Notes: generated from the sequence alone by a model not told the origin. 64,000 nt of DNA from Gaeumannomyces sp. JS-464 (GCA_002197995.1 NGZR01000004.1:3844001-3908000), one strand, 5' to 3'. Counted from the first letter of the stretch, positions 10,724 to 23,769 are shown. Program-made: numbers and translations.

Positions 10724-11424
10724 TGTTAAAATAATAAAGTTATACAGCATTATTATCGTTACTAACGATAAAAGCCAATTTTCCCTTAATGCATTGCATT
10801 AGGTTAGTTGTGCAAAGTATTACTTTATTTGCTGGAATTAAATGCTTTACTTACCTTGCATTTCGTAAACGTGGTAAAGCACGTGGTTAAATCATTTAAA
10901 CGACCCACTTATTTTATAAGTAAGCCTATTTACCCCGTAATACTAAAGCAAAACAAAGTGTAAAAGTAATTATAACTTATTCATTTTAGCCCCGCTTTTT
11001 TTACTAAAATCATTTTTGTAATGCTTAAATTATTGCCGATTTTTAAAGTATAAGTTGTATTTTTCGATTTTTTAAGTCGATTGTAAAATGCTAACGCAAA
11101 AATAGTTTTGGTAGCCGTGGGTTGATTTTTTATTTTCCCTATACTAAATAGTTTAGCGGAAATTGCGCGCGGTACCGAAACCTTTTAGCCCGCAAATCCC
11201 TTAGTATCGAAGTCGGTGGGTATATAAAAAAGCTAAATTTTAAAAGCTCTTTTTACAAACAAAATACACGTTATGCACCTAACCAATTGCTTGCATAAAA
11301 AGTACTATAATTGCAGGCCTCGTAGCGCTACCTTGTAACGCTTGCGAAGCTTAACGCAAAAAATCGTCGTAACCTTAACTGCATTAGCGAGACGCAACGT
11401 CCTTTGCGAGAGTTTTTTTTAACA
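10724..11424 (+). repeat. 3' LTR of copia 1 (701 bp)
   Basis: It begins TGTTAAAATAATAAAG directly after a polypurine tract and ends TTTTTTTTAACA. The same sequence recurs, split by another insertion, at 13833-13963 plus 19367-19940. A gtgggtatataaaaaag sequence near 11215 could be the TATA region. Confidence 0.82.
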
Positions 11425-12001
11425 GATTTTGTAATAAAAAGTTTTAATTTCCGCTAATTTTAAGCCGGCTTAATTAGGTATGCTACTTTTAATTCCGCTT
11501 TCGTTTTTTATATTATGCATTTTAAGGTTTTTATAATTTGTTCGCTTGTATATTAACGTTTCTAGTTTTAAAGCAGTATACGTTTATAAAAAAAGTAAAA
11601 GCGAAAGCTATAGCTTTTACCTTTCGTTTAAAAACACCGACGTATTAAAAACTTAATAATAATGAAAAACAAAAAAAGAGTTGTTAACGTTTATAACGAG
11701 CTTTTTTTTAAACGTTTTATTTAGGCTGTAAGTTGCTTTAAAATCGTTATTAATAAATTGAATTAAAGTAAATGTTTTTAGTTATTTTGCGCTTTTTCAG
11801 TTCCTTTTTGCTCGCTTTTTTACATACGTTATTAAGTTTCTCGTTTATTTTGTCTGCTATAGCACGGCTAACGGCGGCGTAGTACAGCATAGCAAAAACT
11901 TTTTCGTATTCGTAAACTATACTTCTTTTCCAGATTTTTTTATATTTGTCGAGCATTTATTTGAAAAAAATTATAGTTTTTTTAGTCGATTTTTTAATAT
12001 A
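11425..12001. other. AT-rich sequence without a recognised gene
   Basis: This is RIP-like sequence between the copia 1 LTR and the pogo element. A minus-strand open stretch (11750-11956, 68 codons, Lys-rich, with VYEYEKVFAMLYYAAVSRAI) could be the end of a transposon ORF, but I cannot assign it. Confidence 0.5.
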
Positions 12002-12249
12002 ACGTGGTTTACTAGCGAGTCGATTAAACCAGTAAATCGATTACTTACACCCGACTTTTAATCAATTAACGCGTATGCCAGCCCAATAACGCTAGTAATT
12101 TATTTAAACTAATTAAAACTATATATATCGGACATTTTTACTTTTTTTTGATAAATGCGCGCATTATGTCCGGTTTTGCCGTAAGTGCTATATCGCCGAC
12201 GAATCGCTATCGCCTTCCTTTTCGGACCCCCCTAATCGCGCATTTTTTG

Positions 12250-13769
12250 CTATAACTGTCCATTTAACGCCTTTTGGTCCAGCATATTTCGTACCTTTTT
12301 AATAGTAAGTAACCCTTTAAATCGAATACGTGATTTTTTAGCCTTCCGGCGTTTGCTTAATGCTTTGTTCGCCTTTCGAAACGTAAACATTTCGGCTCGA
12401 AAAAGGGCCATTTCGTACATAATCGCCTTCGCCCTTTTCGCAATTTGGTTTATAACCATATTAATAGGTATTAAAAAGTTGCCCTGGTAATTAAAAATTT
12501 AAATTTTGATGTGTTCGGATTGCGAAGTTACTTTTTTAGCTGTTTAAAGCGTTTTGGATGTTTAAGGTTCGGCGTCGTTTAAAGGCTTTTCCAGGGGCGT
12601 CGAAATTCGTAACCTTATATCCAGCTTTTTTAAAACCGAATCCGGATTAAAAAAAGTAAAGCCAGCCTTTCGGAAGCTTTTTCAAATGTTTTTTTCAGTT
12701 ATAAAATTAAAAAATGCCGTTTTAAACGCTAAAAGGAATTCGATTTTAATTACGTGGTTAACGTATAACTTTATTAGGTTTTTAATTTGTTAACCGTACG
12801 CTTTTTTTATTAAGCCGAAACACTTAACGTTACGTTAAGCGGTTAACGGAAGTAAAACGAATACGAAAGCATGCAAAGCGTAATAATATTATGTTTTTAG
12901 CAATAAAGTTCGAAATCCGTCGAATAGTGGCTTTCGTAGCCGTTTAGTACTAATAAATAATAAGTGTTTTTAGTACGCGATATAATGTATTTATCGAAAT
13001 GCTAAACCCATTTTAAACCGAGGTCGTTCGTAATTTATCTATTAGCGTTCGTTGCGATAACCTAGTCGCGTAAAAGGTCGGTTTCGGAATACCAATTGGC
13101 CAGGTAGTACTGCCTTTTAACGATAATAAAAGGAAAAATCGCTTAACCGCAATAGTTAACCTTTTAAATAACTATAACTTATTCCCGGTTATTAAGCTAA
13201 ACCAGCTTTGTTTTGCTACAGCCTTTCGATATTGTAATAATTATAACGGCGGCGATTATGCCTATAAAAAAGCCGGTTTTATCAAAATTGTAAATATCGT
13301 TATTTAAAATACTATATTTATTAATAGTATTTCCTATAAGGTCGAACCACGTAAAAACGAGCTTAGGATTTTCGCATTTGGCTTTTTGGTAATCGTATTT
13401 TCGAATTTAGCGCGTACCGAATTCCGGGCGGCGTTTAACGAACTTCGCGACCTAATTGGTCCCGACGAGGCCCGCGTCGCGTTCGGCAAGCAGTCGGTTG
13501 GCCATATTTTTAATACCAGAAAGCCGGGGAGGGAATGCGCGAAAATCCAGTTCGAATATGTATTTAATAAGCGACTCCTTTTCGGATTCCGTTAATTTCC
13601 GTAATTTGGGTATGCTGTCGTATCGAACAATTCGGCCGCGGCGTCGATCGTTTAATATAAAATAAGGAACATTGTAAAGCTTTGCTATAACACGCATGCT
13701 AATTTTCGGATCATTTTTAATTGCCAGTAAGGCAAAAATCACTTTGGATTTTTTGGATTGCGAATCCAT
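12250..13769 (-). pseudogene. pogo-family transposase remnant
   Basis: From the minus ATG at 13769 the frame begins MDSQSKKSKVIFALLAIKND. The N-terminal DNA-binding part follows (RKLTESEKESLIKYIFELDF, then AFPPRLSGIKNMANRLLAER), the hallmark of Fot1/pogo CENP-B-like domains. The C-terminal basic tail is at 12250-12459 (ANKALSKRRKAKKSRIRFKG). The central DDE core is full of stops. Its sister copies are at 29732-30049, 31510 and 40926. Confidence 0.85.
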
Positions 13770-13963
13770 TACGCAGGTGTTAAAATGTTTGCGTGGAAAG
13801 TTAACGCGTCGCGTCGCGACCGAAATTAATCGTGTTAAAATAATAAAGTTATACAGCATTAATATCGTTATTAACGATAAAAGCCAATTCTCCCTTAATG
13901 CACTGCATTAAGTTAATTGTACGAAGTACTACTTTACCTATTGGAACTAAGTGCTTTACCTAC

Positions 13964-16900
13964 TAATGGAAGTGCGCGACGATAAGCACTTAAAGTGATT
14001 AGTAATTGTTTTTTTAAGCTACTTTACTCGATCGCGGGCTAAGGCGCGCGCAAGCCAAAATACTAAGGCTAATGCATAAGCCTAAAACTGTAAAGCACCA
14101 ATTGCCACCCACGTAACTTTAGGCCACCTTTAACACCCTTTCGTAAGTTATACAATGGTTTTAATGGCATTACAAGCCCGCATTTACGTAATAATCCTCC
14201 AAATTCGTAATGTTTTTTTAGTTTTCCTGTAAGCCGTTTATTGCGGCATTTGCTGCATTCCCAGTTAAATAACAAACCTCGCCTATTTTTCCGCCGTTAG
14301 GCTTTTCGTAAAACCGTCCGCTTTTATATTAGCCGTGCTAACGAGTTTAAAAGTGAAAAGTTAACGCTTTATAGCATCGATTACCTATTTATAACGGAGG
14401 TCGATTATGCAAGTACGGGCTAATTTTAACGGGTTTAACACCGTCGTTTAGGCGTTAGCGCTATCCGTGTGCACCACGAAAGTTTTTCGCTAAAGGTATC
14501 CAATTTCCTTTAAAATGCCTTTAATTTAAAGCAAAGCCTGGCCCGTTAACAAAAGGTTAACAAACTCCGCTTTCGTCGTTAACGCCGTTATAAAAGTTTG
14601 CTTTTTTAATTGCTAGTAAACAGGACCACCCGCTAGCATAACGATTACGCCGCTTGTAAATGCCTTCGTACGGAGGCAATTAGCGAACGAAGCGTTTTTA
14701 AAAGCTTTTAAGCCTATCGCTTCGGCGTTATAAGTAGGCCTATTAAAGGTAAACGTAAGCCTTTTAATGCTAATAATGTAGCGCTAAAAGTGTTTTAGCA
14801 ATGCTAAATGCTCGTTACCGGGATTGGCATTAACCTTTTGCAACCTTTTTATAATATACGTAATATTAGGGCGAGTAATGCCAGTAAGGTAGCTAATACT
14901 CGCTATTTCCGATTAGTAGCGCAAAACCTCCTCGTGCGGGAAAAAGTTCCAAATAATCGGCATTATAAAGCCAAAAAGCTAAAGCGTTTTTACTGTTTTA
15001 AGGTTTTCCCGTTCGTATTTCGTAATGATTTTATTAATATAATCGCGTTAGTAAAAGCTTACCGTTTTCCGTTGGCGATTTTTTACAACCTATATGCTAA
15101 AAAACGTTTTTGCGTTACTTAAAGCGGTTATTTCGAACTGGCTACTTATTTCGGTGGCGATAGTTTTAATTTTTGTAACCGTACGAGCGGTAATTTGGAA
15201 ATCGTCCACGTAAAGCAATAATATAACGCCCGTTTCCTTTTTGCGGTAAAAGCAAACGTTTTAGTAAATCGGCCTAAAGTTAAATGCTTCGAGCTTTGGA
15301 GTAATCGTTTAATACCATTACAAAAGCGACTTGCGAAAGCCGTTAAATGCCTTTTTTAAGCGGTAATAATAGCTTTTTTACTTAACCGGAATGCTTTAAA
15401 GTTGTTATACGTATATTATAACGTTATTAAGTACGATAACGCCGAAATAGGTAGCTACGAAATCGAATTAGCGGCATTTAAAATCGTTAACGGCTATAAG
15501 CAAAAAAACACCCTCGTAAACGTTGTATAAGCGATTGCCGCGTACGTTGCAGCTTTATTTTCGCTCGGAATATCGTTATAATTGCTATAAACGACCTAAC
15601 GCGTTTTAATCTTTTTAAAAGCACCGTTAAGCGTTAGTTTAAACACGTATACCCATTTGCCCGGCAATGTTTTAGCATTCGGGGGCAATTTTTTTAACAC
15701 TTACGTGCTTTTTTCGAGCAACGTGTTAATTTGCTTTTATATTACTGGCTTATAATATCGCCCGTATTTAGCCTTGTGTTTTACCGCGTTATAATAATAG
15801 GCCGGAATGTACGGTGTTCCCGGCACCGTAGCGATGTTAAAAAGCGCGAAGTTAGCGATTTTAAAGCCGCCGATTTTTTAGGGCAAACGATATCGTTATC
15901 CGGGTATATAACGTTAACGAATGCAAAACTCGTTTTTCGGGCAGTTTTTTTAACAGCCTTAATATTCGTATTAAAGCTATAAAAGCTTTCGTCGTTTTCG
16001 GCGCTTTTAAAGTTACCCGGATTCTTTTCCGCTACCTTTTTAATGTTTTTAAACTCGAAGCGAACCGTTGTAAATGCTTTCGCGGGCTCCCTTTTTTTGC
16101 AAGTTTTTGGTATTAAAACTTCGTAATGCTTAAAAGCCGTTAAGCGCTTTCTTAATTGCCGGTTATTCGGCAAAAGCGGCGGCCGCTTTTTGCAGGTCCT
16201 TTTTTTAAGCGCTACGGGCATCGTAACCGTTTCGTTACCGAGCTCGGGAGTTTTTTCGGGTATTGGTATGCCGGGCCGGCGGCTTTTTAAGCTTTTTAGG
16301 CTTTATAGCGGTAAGCTTTTCGTTTTCCGCTCCGGTTTCCCGGTTTCCTCCGCAGGCGATAAATCGTTTTTATTTCCAGGGCTAGCAATATCGCTAATTA
16401 CACCGGTATTACCATCCTTATCGTTAATGGAATTAGTAATTAAGCCAATCTTATAAACCCAAATGCCTATTATAAAATAAAGGTTTTTAATAACGGTTTC
16501 GTTAACCGCATTAATGGTAATCGCTTTTTTAACAAAGTTATAGGCGATTTCCGGCGTTTACTAACGCTTTCGTTAATTCGTATGTTACGGTAACGGAAAA
16601 CTTGTTAATATACCGTTCGGTTTAACTAGCAGGATTTTATTATAAAGGCTTTCCCAGCTTACGAGCCGGCTTTTTCATTGCTTTAAAAGCCATTTTGTTA
16701 GTTTTGGCTTATTTGCCGTTTTTAATTAGCATTTAAGCAACCGCGCCCCAAATGCAAAAGGTACGGATTGGTAATTGGTAATACTCCTCGTTAAAGCTAA
16801 TTGCTTATGCCCACGCTTCGTGCGGGCTTTCCTTACCGCTAAAAGCTGTATTTAAAGTGTAATTTAGCACCCTTTTCGCTATTTGCAAGGCATATACCCA

Positions 16901-19366
16901 ATACTTTTTATGCAAACCGTTAGCAATAATCCCGGTACGAGCCGCGTTAAGTATAATACGGTTAGCACGTTTAACAATGCTATTTATTTCCAGGCATCGC
17001 GCCGGGCTAATTTCGTAAGCTTTGTTTTAAATAATGCAATAAGCCTTTAACTTTTCCGGGTTAAACTTCGTGCTACCGTCCGTATAAATTGCTTATATTT
17101 TAATGCTTAACTGGAGTTTAATATAGTTAATTTAATTACAAACCTTTGTAAAAATCTCCGTATTAGCTTTGCTAATTGCAAAAATCACTTAGTTAAAAGT
17201 AATTGCCTTATTAATAATATAAACGGCGTAATTGTATCCGCCGTATAAAATAAGCGAAATGGTTAATATATTTATATAAATACGGCTTAAAAAGCGGGTA
17301 ATGCGGTGGAAATAACGATTACCGATAATTTAGGTCACTTTGCTTTTTAAACAACCGTTACAAGTATGCTTTAATGCTTTAAAATAGCTAACTTTAATGC
17401 TTGCAACGCGGCAAACCGTTATTACCGCTTTTTTATTAGCATGCATTAGGCGTTAATGCATTATTACGTAAAGCACTGGGCGTTTTGTTGTAATCGGTAC
17501 GTTAACCTTCGTCGGTTGGTTTTTTCCGTTAAATGCGTTGCCCAAAGCTACAAAGCCCGGGAACGCGCTTACGAGCACGTTAACGTTAGCAATTAATACG
17601 TTATTATTAATTTGGTAACTGCTTAACCATTTATCGTCGGGCGTTACGAAATAATCGGTTTAATCGTTTTTTAAGCCTGCTTTACGCATTTTACTAAAGC
17701 TTAAAAGGTTAAAAGGGGATTTAAGCGTAAAAATTGCTTATAAGGTAATTATAGTAACGCCCGCCTTATTACGCTAATGCATTTTAACGGTGCCTTTTTT
17801 AACGGAAACTTAGGCAACGCCGTTGGCCGTAATAGCGTTATAAGGGACCTCGCGCTTTTTTAACGAGGTAAACCATTTGCGATCGTTAAAATGGTATTTA
17901 AACAAGCCGGAATCGATTATTACAGCGTTACGGGCATTGTTAATATTGCTTAAAGCGGTATTAGCTATGTTATATTAGCTAGCATTGCTTTAATTAACCG
18001 GCATACTACTAATATAATCGGTAACTTTCGGGTTGGCTATAGCCTCGTTAGCTGCTTTATTGCTTCGCTAAAAGCGCCGCTTTAAATATTTGGCTTTCCA
18101 AGCTTTTTCGAGCTTAAAGTGCAAAAGCTAGCAGTTATTATCGCCGCTTTTATAATGCCTACCGCATTTATCGTAGTAAAAAGCACGCGAAACGATAATC
18201 CAACCCTTTTTACTATAAGGCTTTGGCTTTTTCCTCGGTTTTTAAAGTTTTTCCGGCTTTTTATTAGTGTTAGCTATAGCTTTTAACTTTAAGGCTTTTA
18301 TAACCGCCGTATTTTCAAGCATTTTCGAAATAAAGTTAACAAAAGTGCGGCGTTCGCCTTTATAACTCCTTAAAACTATAGCCATCGTAAAAAGGTAAGT
18401 GGCGTTAAGCCTGTTAATAAGGCTTTTTATTAATATTTAATTTGGAATGTTAATATTAGCCTAATCCAAAGCCTATTTCATTTGTAACTAGCGGTCCGTA
18501 TACTTTTAACGTTACCGTTAAACTTTTCCACCGAAATTGTATAATGTTTGTTAATTAAGGCGTCGAAACGGCCGTTAACGGTAATTTTAATAGTGCTAAT
18601 TACCTTATCCTAAAAAGCCTTTGGGTTTTAATCCTCGTCGTTTTTAGGGCGGTTTTAACCGGCCTTTTCCAAATCCGTAATTACCTTTTCGATATTATTA
18701 CGAATGCAGTACTATATTAATATCCTTTTAAAAGCTTATAACTATATAGCTTCGTCGTTTTCCGCTTTAACTGGTTTAGCCGGCGGGTTAGCAAATATAA
18801 AAGAAATGTTACGGGAAACGGTTAAATGTACCCGAATGGTACGCTTTTATGTTTTTAAGTTAAAAGGCTTTAGCAAGTCCGAAACTTTTACTGCGATTTC
18901 GCGGTATTCCGCCATTTCGGCGGTTTTTTAGCACTTTTAACGCGTATAAAAGCGTTAGATTGCAAAGGAAATGGTGCTTTTAAGCGCTAAAAGGGTTATT
19001 ATTATTACTTTATTATAATTGCTAATCGGCGCCGAACGCGGCTTTATTAATTATCGTTTAACGGTTTTTTAACTACTGCGCTTCGCTCGTAATCCACGGC
19101 GGGAAAACGCAAATAACTGGAAACAACTCGTGCACCGTTAATCTTTCCTAATTAAGTAAAAATATCGTTAACGGCGGCGTAAAAGCTTATAACTTAATGG
19201 AAGTGCGTAACGATAAGCACTTAAAGTGATTAGTGATTGTTTTTTTAGGCTATTTTACTCGATCGCGGGCTAAGGCGCGCGTAGGCCAAAATACTAAAGC
19301 CAATGCATAAGCTTAAAGCTGTAAGGCACTAGTTGCTACCCACGTAACTCCAGGCCACTTTTAACA
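13964..19366 (-). mobile_element. Ty1/copia element 2, complete in structure, RIP-degraded
   Basis: Two 172-bp LTRs (13964-14135 and 19195-19366) bound the element, and a perfect CCTAC duplication (13959-13963, 19367-19371) flanks it. Coding is on the minus strand. The LTRs differ only by transitions in my reading. The outer base pair TG...CA is seen as TG...TA on the minus strand, again a C-to-T change. It sits inside the solo LTR, so it is the youngest layer here. Confidence 0.87.
14136..19194 (-). pseudogene. copia 2 gag-pol remnant
   Basis: On the minus strand the RT catalytic loop is at about 15190-15210 (ILLLYVDDFQITARTVTKIK), which keeps both Asp residues. Upstream (15781-16221) is a Lys-rich open stretch of 146 codons ending in VIYPDNDIVCPKKS, in the integrase-RT linker position. 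Integrase and gag should occupy about 16.5-19.1 kb by order, with many stops. RNase H should lie between 14136 and 14800, but I did not resolve its motifs. Confidence 0.72.
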
Positions 19367-19983
19367 CCTACTTTGCATTTCGTAAGCGTAGTAAGGCATA
19401 TAATTGTTACTTAGGCGACCCACTTACCTTATAAGTAGGCCCACTTACCTTGTACTATTAAAGCGGGGCAAGGTATAAAAGTAACTATAACTTATTCATT
19501 TTAGCCCCGCTTTTTCTACTAAAACCATTTTTATAATGCTTAAATTATTGCCGATTTTTTAAATATAAGTTGTATTTTTCGATTTTTTAAATCGATTGTA
19601 AATTGCTAAACGCAAAAATGGTTTTAATAGCCGTGGGCTGATTTTTTGTTTTTTCCATACTAAATAGTTTAGCGGAAATTGCGCGCGGTACCGGAACCCC
19701 CTAACCCGCAAATCCCCCGGTATTAAAGTCGGTGGGTATATAAAGAAGCTAAATTTTAAAAGCCTTTTTTACAAACAAAATACACGCTATGCACTTAACC
19801 AATTGCTTGTACTTAAAGTACTGTAGTTGCAAGCCTCGCAGCGCTATTTCGTAGCGCTTGCGAGGCTTAACGCAAAAAATCGTCGTGACTTTAACTGCAT
19901 TTGCGAGCCGCAACATCCCTTGTGAAAGTCCTTTTTAACAAATCGACTTACTGGTTTAACCGACTCGCTAGTAAACCACGTTA

Positions 19984-22702
19984 TTTCAATTTGTTTTTGC
20001 TAAATAACTTGTAATGTTTGCTAAAATTATTAGATTTTCATTTGCTCGCAATAGTTTTTTAGTAAAATACTGCTTACTTTGTTTATTTGCGCGTCACTTT
20101 AAGCATATTGATTTTTGTGAAATCGAAATGTGGCTTTTTTACGGTTTTTCGATTAACTACTTTTTTGCGACGCCGCTAGTAATGCTCGGCCGAATGCTCG
20201 ACATTACCTTTTTGCTAAAGTTTAAAGCCTATAGTTAATAATAAAAAGCTTAGCAAATAATAATATTTTTAGAAATAAACGATAAAATAGTGGAAGCAAA
20301 TGAATTAAGGAAAACGAAAGCGTAATAAGTAAGGATCTATTAATAAACGTGGAAAAAAAGCTAGCGTTTGATTTGGATAGTGTAAAAAAAGGCAAAATAA
20401 GTTCGATGGTTCGAAAATGTAATGAAGTTGTTTTTTGTAAACGAACGAACTTTTGGAGGAAATCGAAGTGGGCTTTATGTAGTTTGAATATCGAACGGCA
20501 CGGCCTAAGTTTCCGCCGGAAAAGGGTGGTATGGTAAGCATCACAATAGGGAAACGGTGGGACGTACGTGTATTAACCATAGCGAAGCTTGGCTTGGCAG
20601 CCAGGGCAAACTGCCGCCTAAAGCGGCGACTAGCGCCAGCCAAATTCGGCGGCGAATTTCCGTGGAACTTACACTTTTGTTGCAACCTTAATATGGTTTC
20701 GCCGAGTTCACCCGGCAAAGGAATCGTTACCTACCTCCCCTTAAAGTCGGGCCTGCTTATGGATACCGAATGCAAAAGCGGCGCATTATGTTACTTGTTA
20801 GTAAGTAAAAGGGGGTTTAAAGGGTTTTAACACGGAGTTACCGAATCTTACCAGGGAATTGGCCTGCGATGCATTTGTTAATTTTGCTCACTTGCCAAAC
20901 AACAAACGCTGGGGTTTTTATACGCACCGTTAATAAGCATCGCCTTTTCCTTAAAAGCGCTATCGGCACCGACGTAGTTATCTATTTTAGTAATGGTAAA
21001 GCTATACTAGCATGGTTAACGATAATGTCCAAGTTAGCACTGGCATTGAAATGCTTTAACGATAGCTATAAGGGGTTTCATTTGGCCGAGCGCTTTTATA
21101 AATCGTGTTACATTGGTTACAAGCGTCCTCCTGTAATAGTTAGTATATATATCGAACCCATCTATCGTCCAGCATGTCCGGTTCGTGAAAATGTTGCAGC
21201 TGGTGTTTCGACGGAACGGTTTATGCCATGCCCTACTTAGCCGCTTAAACTGCGGGTTAAAAGCGGCCCCGAAACTGTACCAGCACATAAGCACAAGGTA
21301 TTACACGATAAAAGCGTTAAAATAGGGGGCGAAATGCGCGTTTAATTTAATCTATTTTTCCAAAAGCTTTTAAGCCACGAGGGCGCGCTTAGCCTTTATT
21401 TATAGTGCTCGTAGGGACCCCTGTACAAACCACTTAAATGGTGGCCCTATTTAATGCGTAGTGGGCCTTACAAGGGTTACCCTTTTACGACATACCTTTT
21501 AGGCGTTACCGGTTGGTTAACCGTTAATGCTTGCTAAAAACAATCAAATATCGTAACAAAGGGAATACAAAAATAAGTGTTTGGACTTTAACCGAAGTGC
21601 TTACAAGCGTTTTAATATAAAAGTTAATGCTTTTAAACACGTTAAAATAGCATTTGGTATGTTCGTAATTGAAAAAAAAGGGTTTGTCCCGGCGTAAAGT
21701 CCGTTTGCTTAGGTAATCGTATTTAAGCCGGTAAGCTTTATTTAAAGCGTTCGTAATAGCGGTAATAAGCGCGTCGTTTTCCCGCAAGTGCTTATTGCCG
21801 GGTGAATCGCGTAAAGCCGTATATTTGGTTTTTTAACGGCCGTTTACACGTTATTAATTCCACCTTTTTTATTAGCGTAATAATATTACGTTTGCCGTAA
21901 ATTAAAAACTTTTTGCGCTTACGCTTAATATTCGTTTGCTAACTTAATTGCTTTTACGATTAGCAAAATAATGCTTTTTGTAAATGCTTCCCTTTTTAAG
22001 CATTTCGAACTTTTTTAACGCGGTAGGGAAATACATTAACTTTTTTCCAAAAAAAAACCATTATTAAAAGCGATTTCGTTATTATACGCCTTCGCCGGGC
22101 TACTTAAAGCGCGTTTACCTAATAAATAACCTGCTTCCGAGCATTTCGTCGTCGTTAAAACGATCGTAACGTGGTTAACGTCCCGTTATCGTTTTTAAAA
22201 CCGCTGATAAAATCGAAGCGGCCGAATTTGCAACGGCTTTTAAAGCTATTTAAAACTTCGAAAGCGCCGCCCCCGCTTTTACTGCCGACCTTAGCCCCGG
22301 CCCCGGCCGAAAGTGCATAAAGTTCACGCCGCTGTTATAGCTTTTCGTAAACCCTTTCGAAAGCGAGGAGGTAAAAAGGCCTTTATTTCGCGCGTAAAAG
22401 GCTGTAATAACGGCGTTAACCTAAACCACGAAAGTAAAAATCCCGGTAAATATATCCTTTTTAGTTAGCCCGTTTTTAAATACGTTAGCGTGCTTTTAAG
22501 CGTTTTTTAGCTAACGTTTTCCAGCGATTATTGCTATTAAGCCGACCTTTAACCGCGCGTTTTTATACCCCTTTTAAGTGGTTTTACCAGCTTTTTGGTA
22601 CGCTTTAAAAGTAAACCGAATGTTACGACCAGCATGCAAACCCCTAGGATAGCAAGGCAAAAGGAGGCCTCGAAATAGTACCTCCGCCCCGCTTTAGTTA
22701 CG
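19984..22702. other. Unassigned repeat-like sequence with a GC-rich island
   Basis: AT-rich sequence flanks a distinctly GC-richer island at about 20480-20780 (for example gcgactagcgccagcc). Open stretches on both strands (20305-20718 minus, 20869-21240 plus, 21524-21787 minus) match nothing I recognise. The lesser mutation of the island suggests a different, younger or single-copy insert. I see no clear terminal repeats. Confidence 0.4.
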
Positions 22703-23067
22703 TGGAGTTACGTAAACCAAAAGGGATTTATAAATTTATAACAAAGCAATAAATCCAAAAAGGGATTTGTGGATTTGTAATAAAGCAATAAATCCGAAAA
22801 GGATTTGTGGATTTATAGTAAAACTATAAATCCAACTTAACATAAGGCAAAAGGCAGCGTGTATATAAAGGATGGATTTCCTATTGTTTTAAATAGCTTT
22901 AATTAAAACTTCGGCATTAGTTAACCTAAATTAGCTTTTAGGCATCTTTTAAGGCAAGCAATTAAATTATCCTTTTAAGTTACGTGTTTTTTTGTTAACC
23001 AGTCCAGCAATACTGTTTTTACCACCCCGAAGTGCTTTACTTTAAAAGCAAACCTTTAATTGTAACA
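22703..23067 (+). repeat. LTR of the gypsy family, plus orientation (365 bp)
   Basis: It starts TGGAGTTACGTAAACC and ends TTTAATTGTAACA and is the inverted counterpart of 5902-6298. Shared features are the repeated aaatccacaaatccnttt modules and the tatatacacgctgc segment (on the minus strand). I find no matching internal region with certainty on either side and no clean target duplication, so it may be a solo LTR or one end of a scrambled copy. Confidence 0.65.
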
Positions 23068-23769
23068 CCGAACCGGTTTCGGCGTATTTAGCTTTTTAGG
23101 CTAGTACGTCGGGCCGTACTGTATTTTAAATGCGTCCGGGGTTACTTTCGTAGTAATCCCGGCTTTTGCGCTAATTTGCCCAACTTTAAAAGCCGTAGCA
23201 AAGGGGGTTTTCGTTACTAGTATTACCATTTTGGGCATTATTGCCCCTTTTTGCCCGTTTCCCGCCTTTTCGCGAAAACGGCGGTATAGTTCCAAAAAGC
23301 TATTAAAACGAATAATAACCTAGTAATACGGCGCATACGGGCTGTTATAAACTGGCTTTTTACGGAATTAAGTATTGCAAAGGATAAGGAAAAGGAAAAC
23401 GAGGATAGGCGTTTTGTACAAGTATAAAATCCTTTAGCTAGCGCTTTTAAACCCCGGAAATGGGATAATAAAAACGAGAACAATATGGGCGGCTAAAGCT
23501 CGTTGACGTTATATGTGTTAGCTGGTTTTTCCTAAAATTAAATAAAGCATTTAATCGCTTTCGTTAGCTAAAAAGGGCGTGGCTTTTGGCTAATTAAACC
23601 GTTAAATAAATTTTAAAAAAAAGGCGTCGTTAAGCTTTTAGCCCTTTTTAACCTTTATACCGCCGCCGCTTTCCCCCCCTTTTTTAATATTAACGTTGTT
23701 TTCCTTTGCGCCGAAACGGTTTTTGCCTTTTTATAAGCATGTAATGCTTGCTTATATGCTTTTATTCCT
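23068..23769. other. Unassigned AT-rich segment between LTR and copia 3
   Basis: Minus-strand open stretches at 23101-23295 (ending FKVGQISAKAGITTKVTPDA) and 23238-23483 look protein-like but I cannot place the family. They could belong to the 3' end of copia 3 or to another element. Confidence 0.35.

Larger units (their letters stand above)
6299..11424 (+). mobile_element. Ty1/copia element 1, 5'-truncated, RIP-degraded
   Basis: Plus-strand pol fragments run from about 6500 to 10561 and are followed by a polypurine run (10711-10723) and an LTR (10724-11424). The 5' LTR and gag are missing because the gypsy element abuts at 6298. A gag-only LTR element interrupts the RT/RNase H junction (8178-9902). 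The domain order, with RT before RNase H at the 3' end and integrase upstream, is that of Ty1/copia. A second LTR of the same family lies at 13833-19940. Confidence 0.85.
13833..19940 (+). repeat. Solo LTR of copia 1 family, split by copia 2
   Basis: The outer pieces 13833-13963 and 19367-19940 together match the 701-bp LTR at 10724-11424 and run TGTTAAAA to TTTTTAACA. A perfect 5-bp duplication AATCG flanks them (13828-13832 and 19941-19945). No internal copia 1 sequence is present, so this is a solo LTR left by LTR-LTR recombination after insertion into the pogo element. Confidence 0.85.
12002..19981 (-). mobile_element. Fot1/pogo DNA transposon carrying two nested LTR insertions
   Basis: The ends are inverted copies starting ACGTGGTTTACTAGCGAGTC (12002 onward; reverse complement ending at 19981), flanked by TA (12000-12001, 19982-19983). 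Without the insertion at 13833-19940 the element is about 1.87 kb, the normal size of a Fot1/Pot2-type element. A minus-strand transposase remnant fills 12250-13769. The 40 bp between the right TIR and the LTR insertion are the element's 5' end. Confidence 0.85.

Noticed and set aside
20305..20718. Protein gene in the GC island
   Set aside because: Frames on both strands are equally open, with no recognisable domain and no consistent start.
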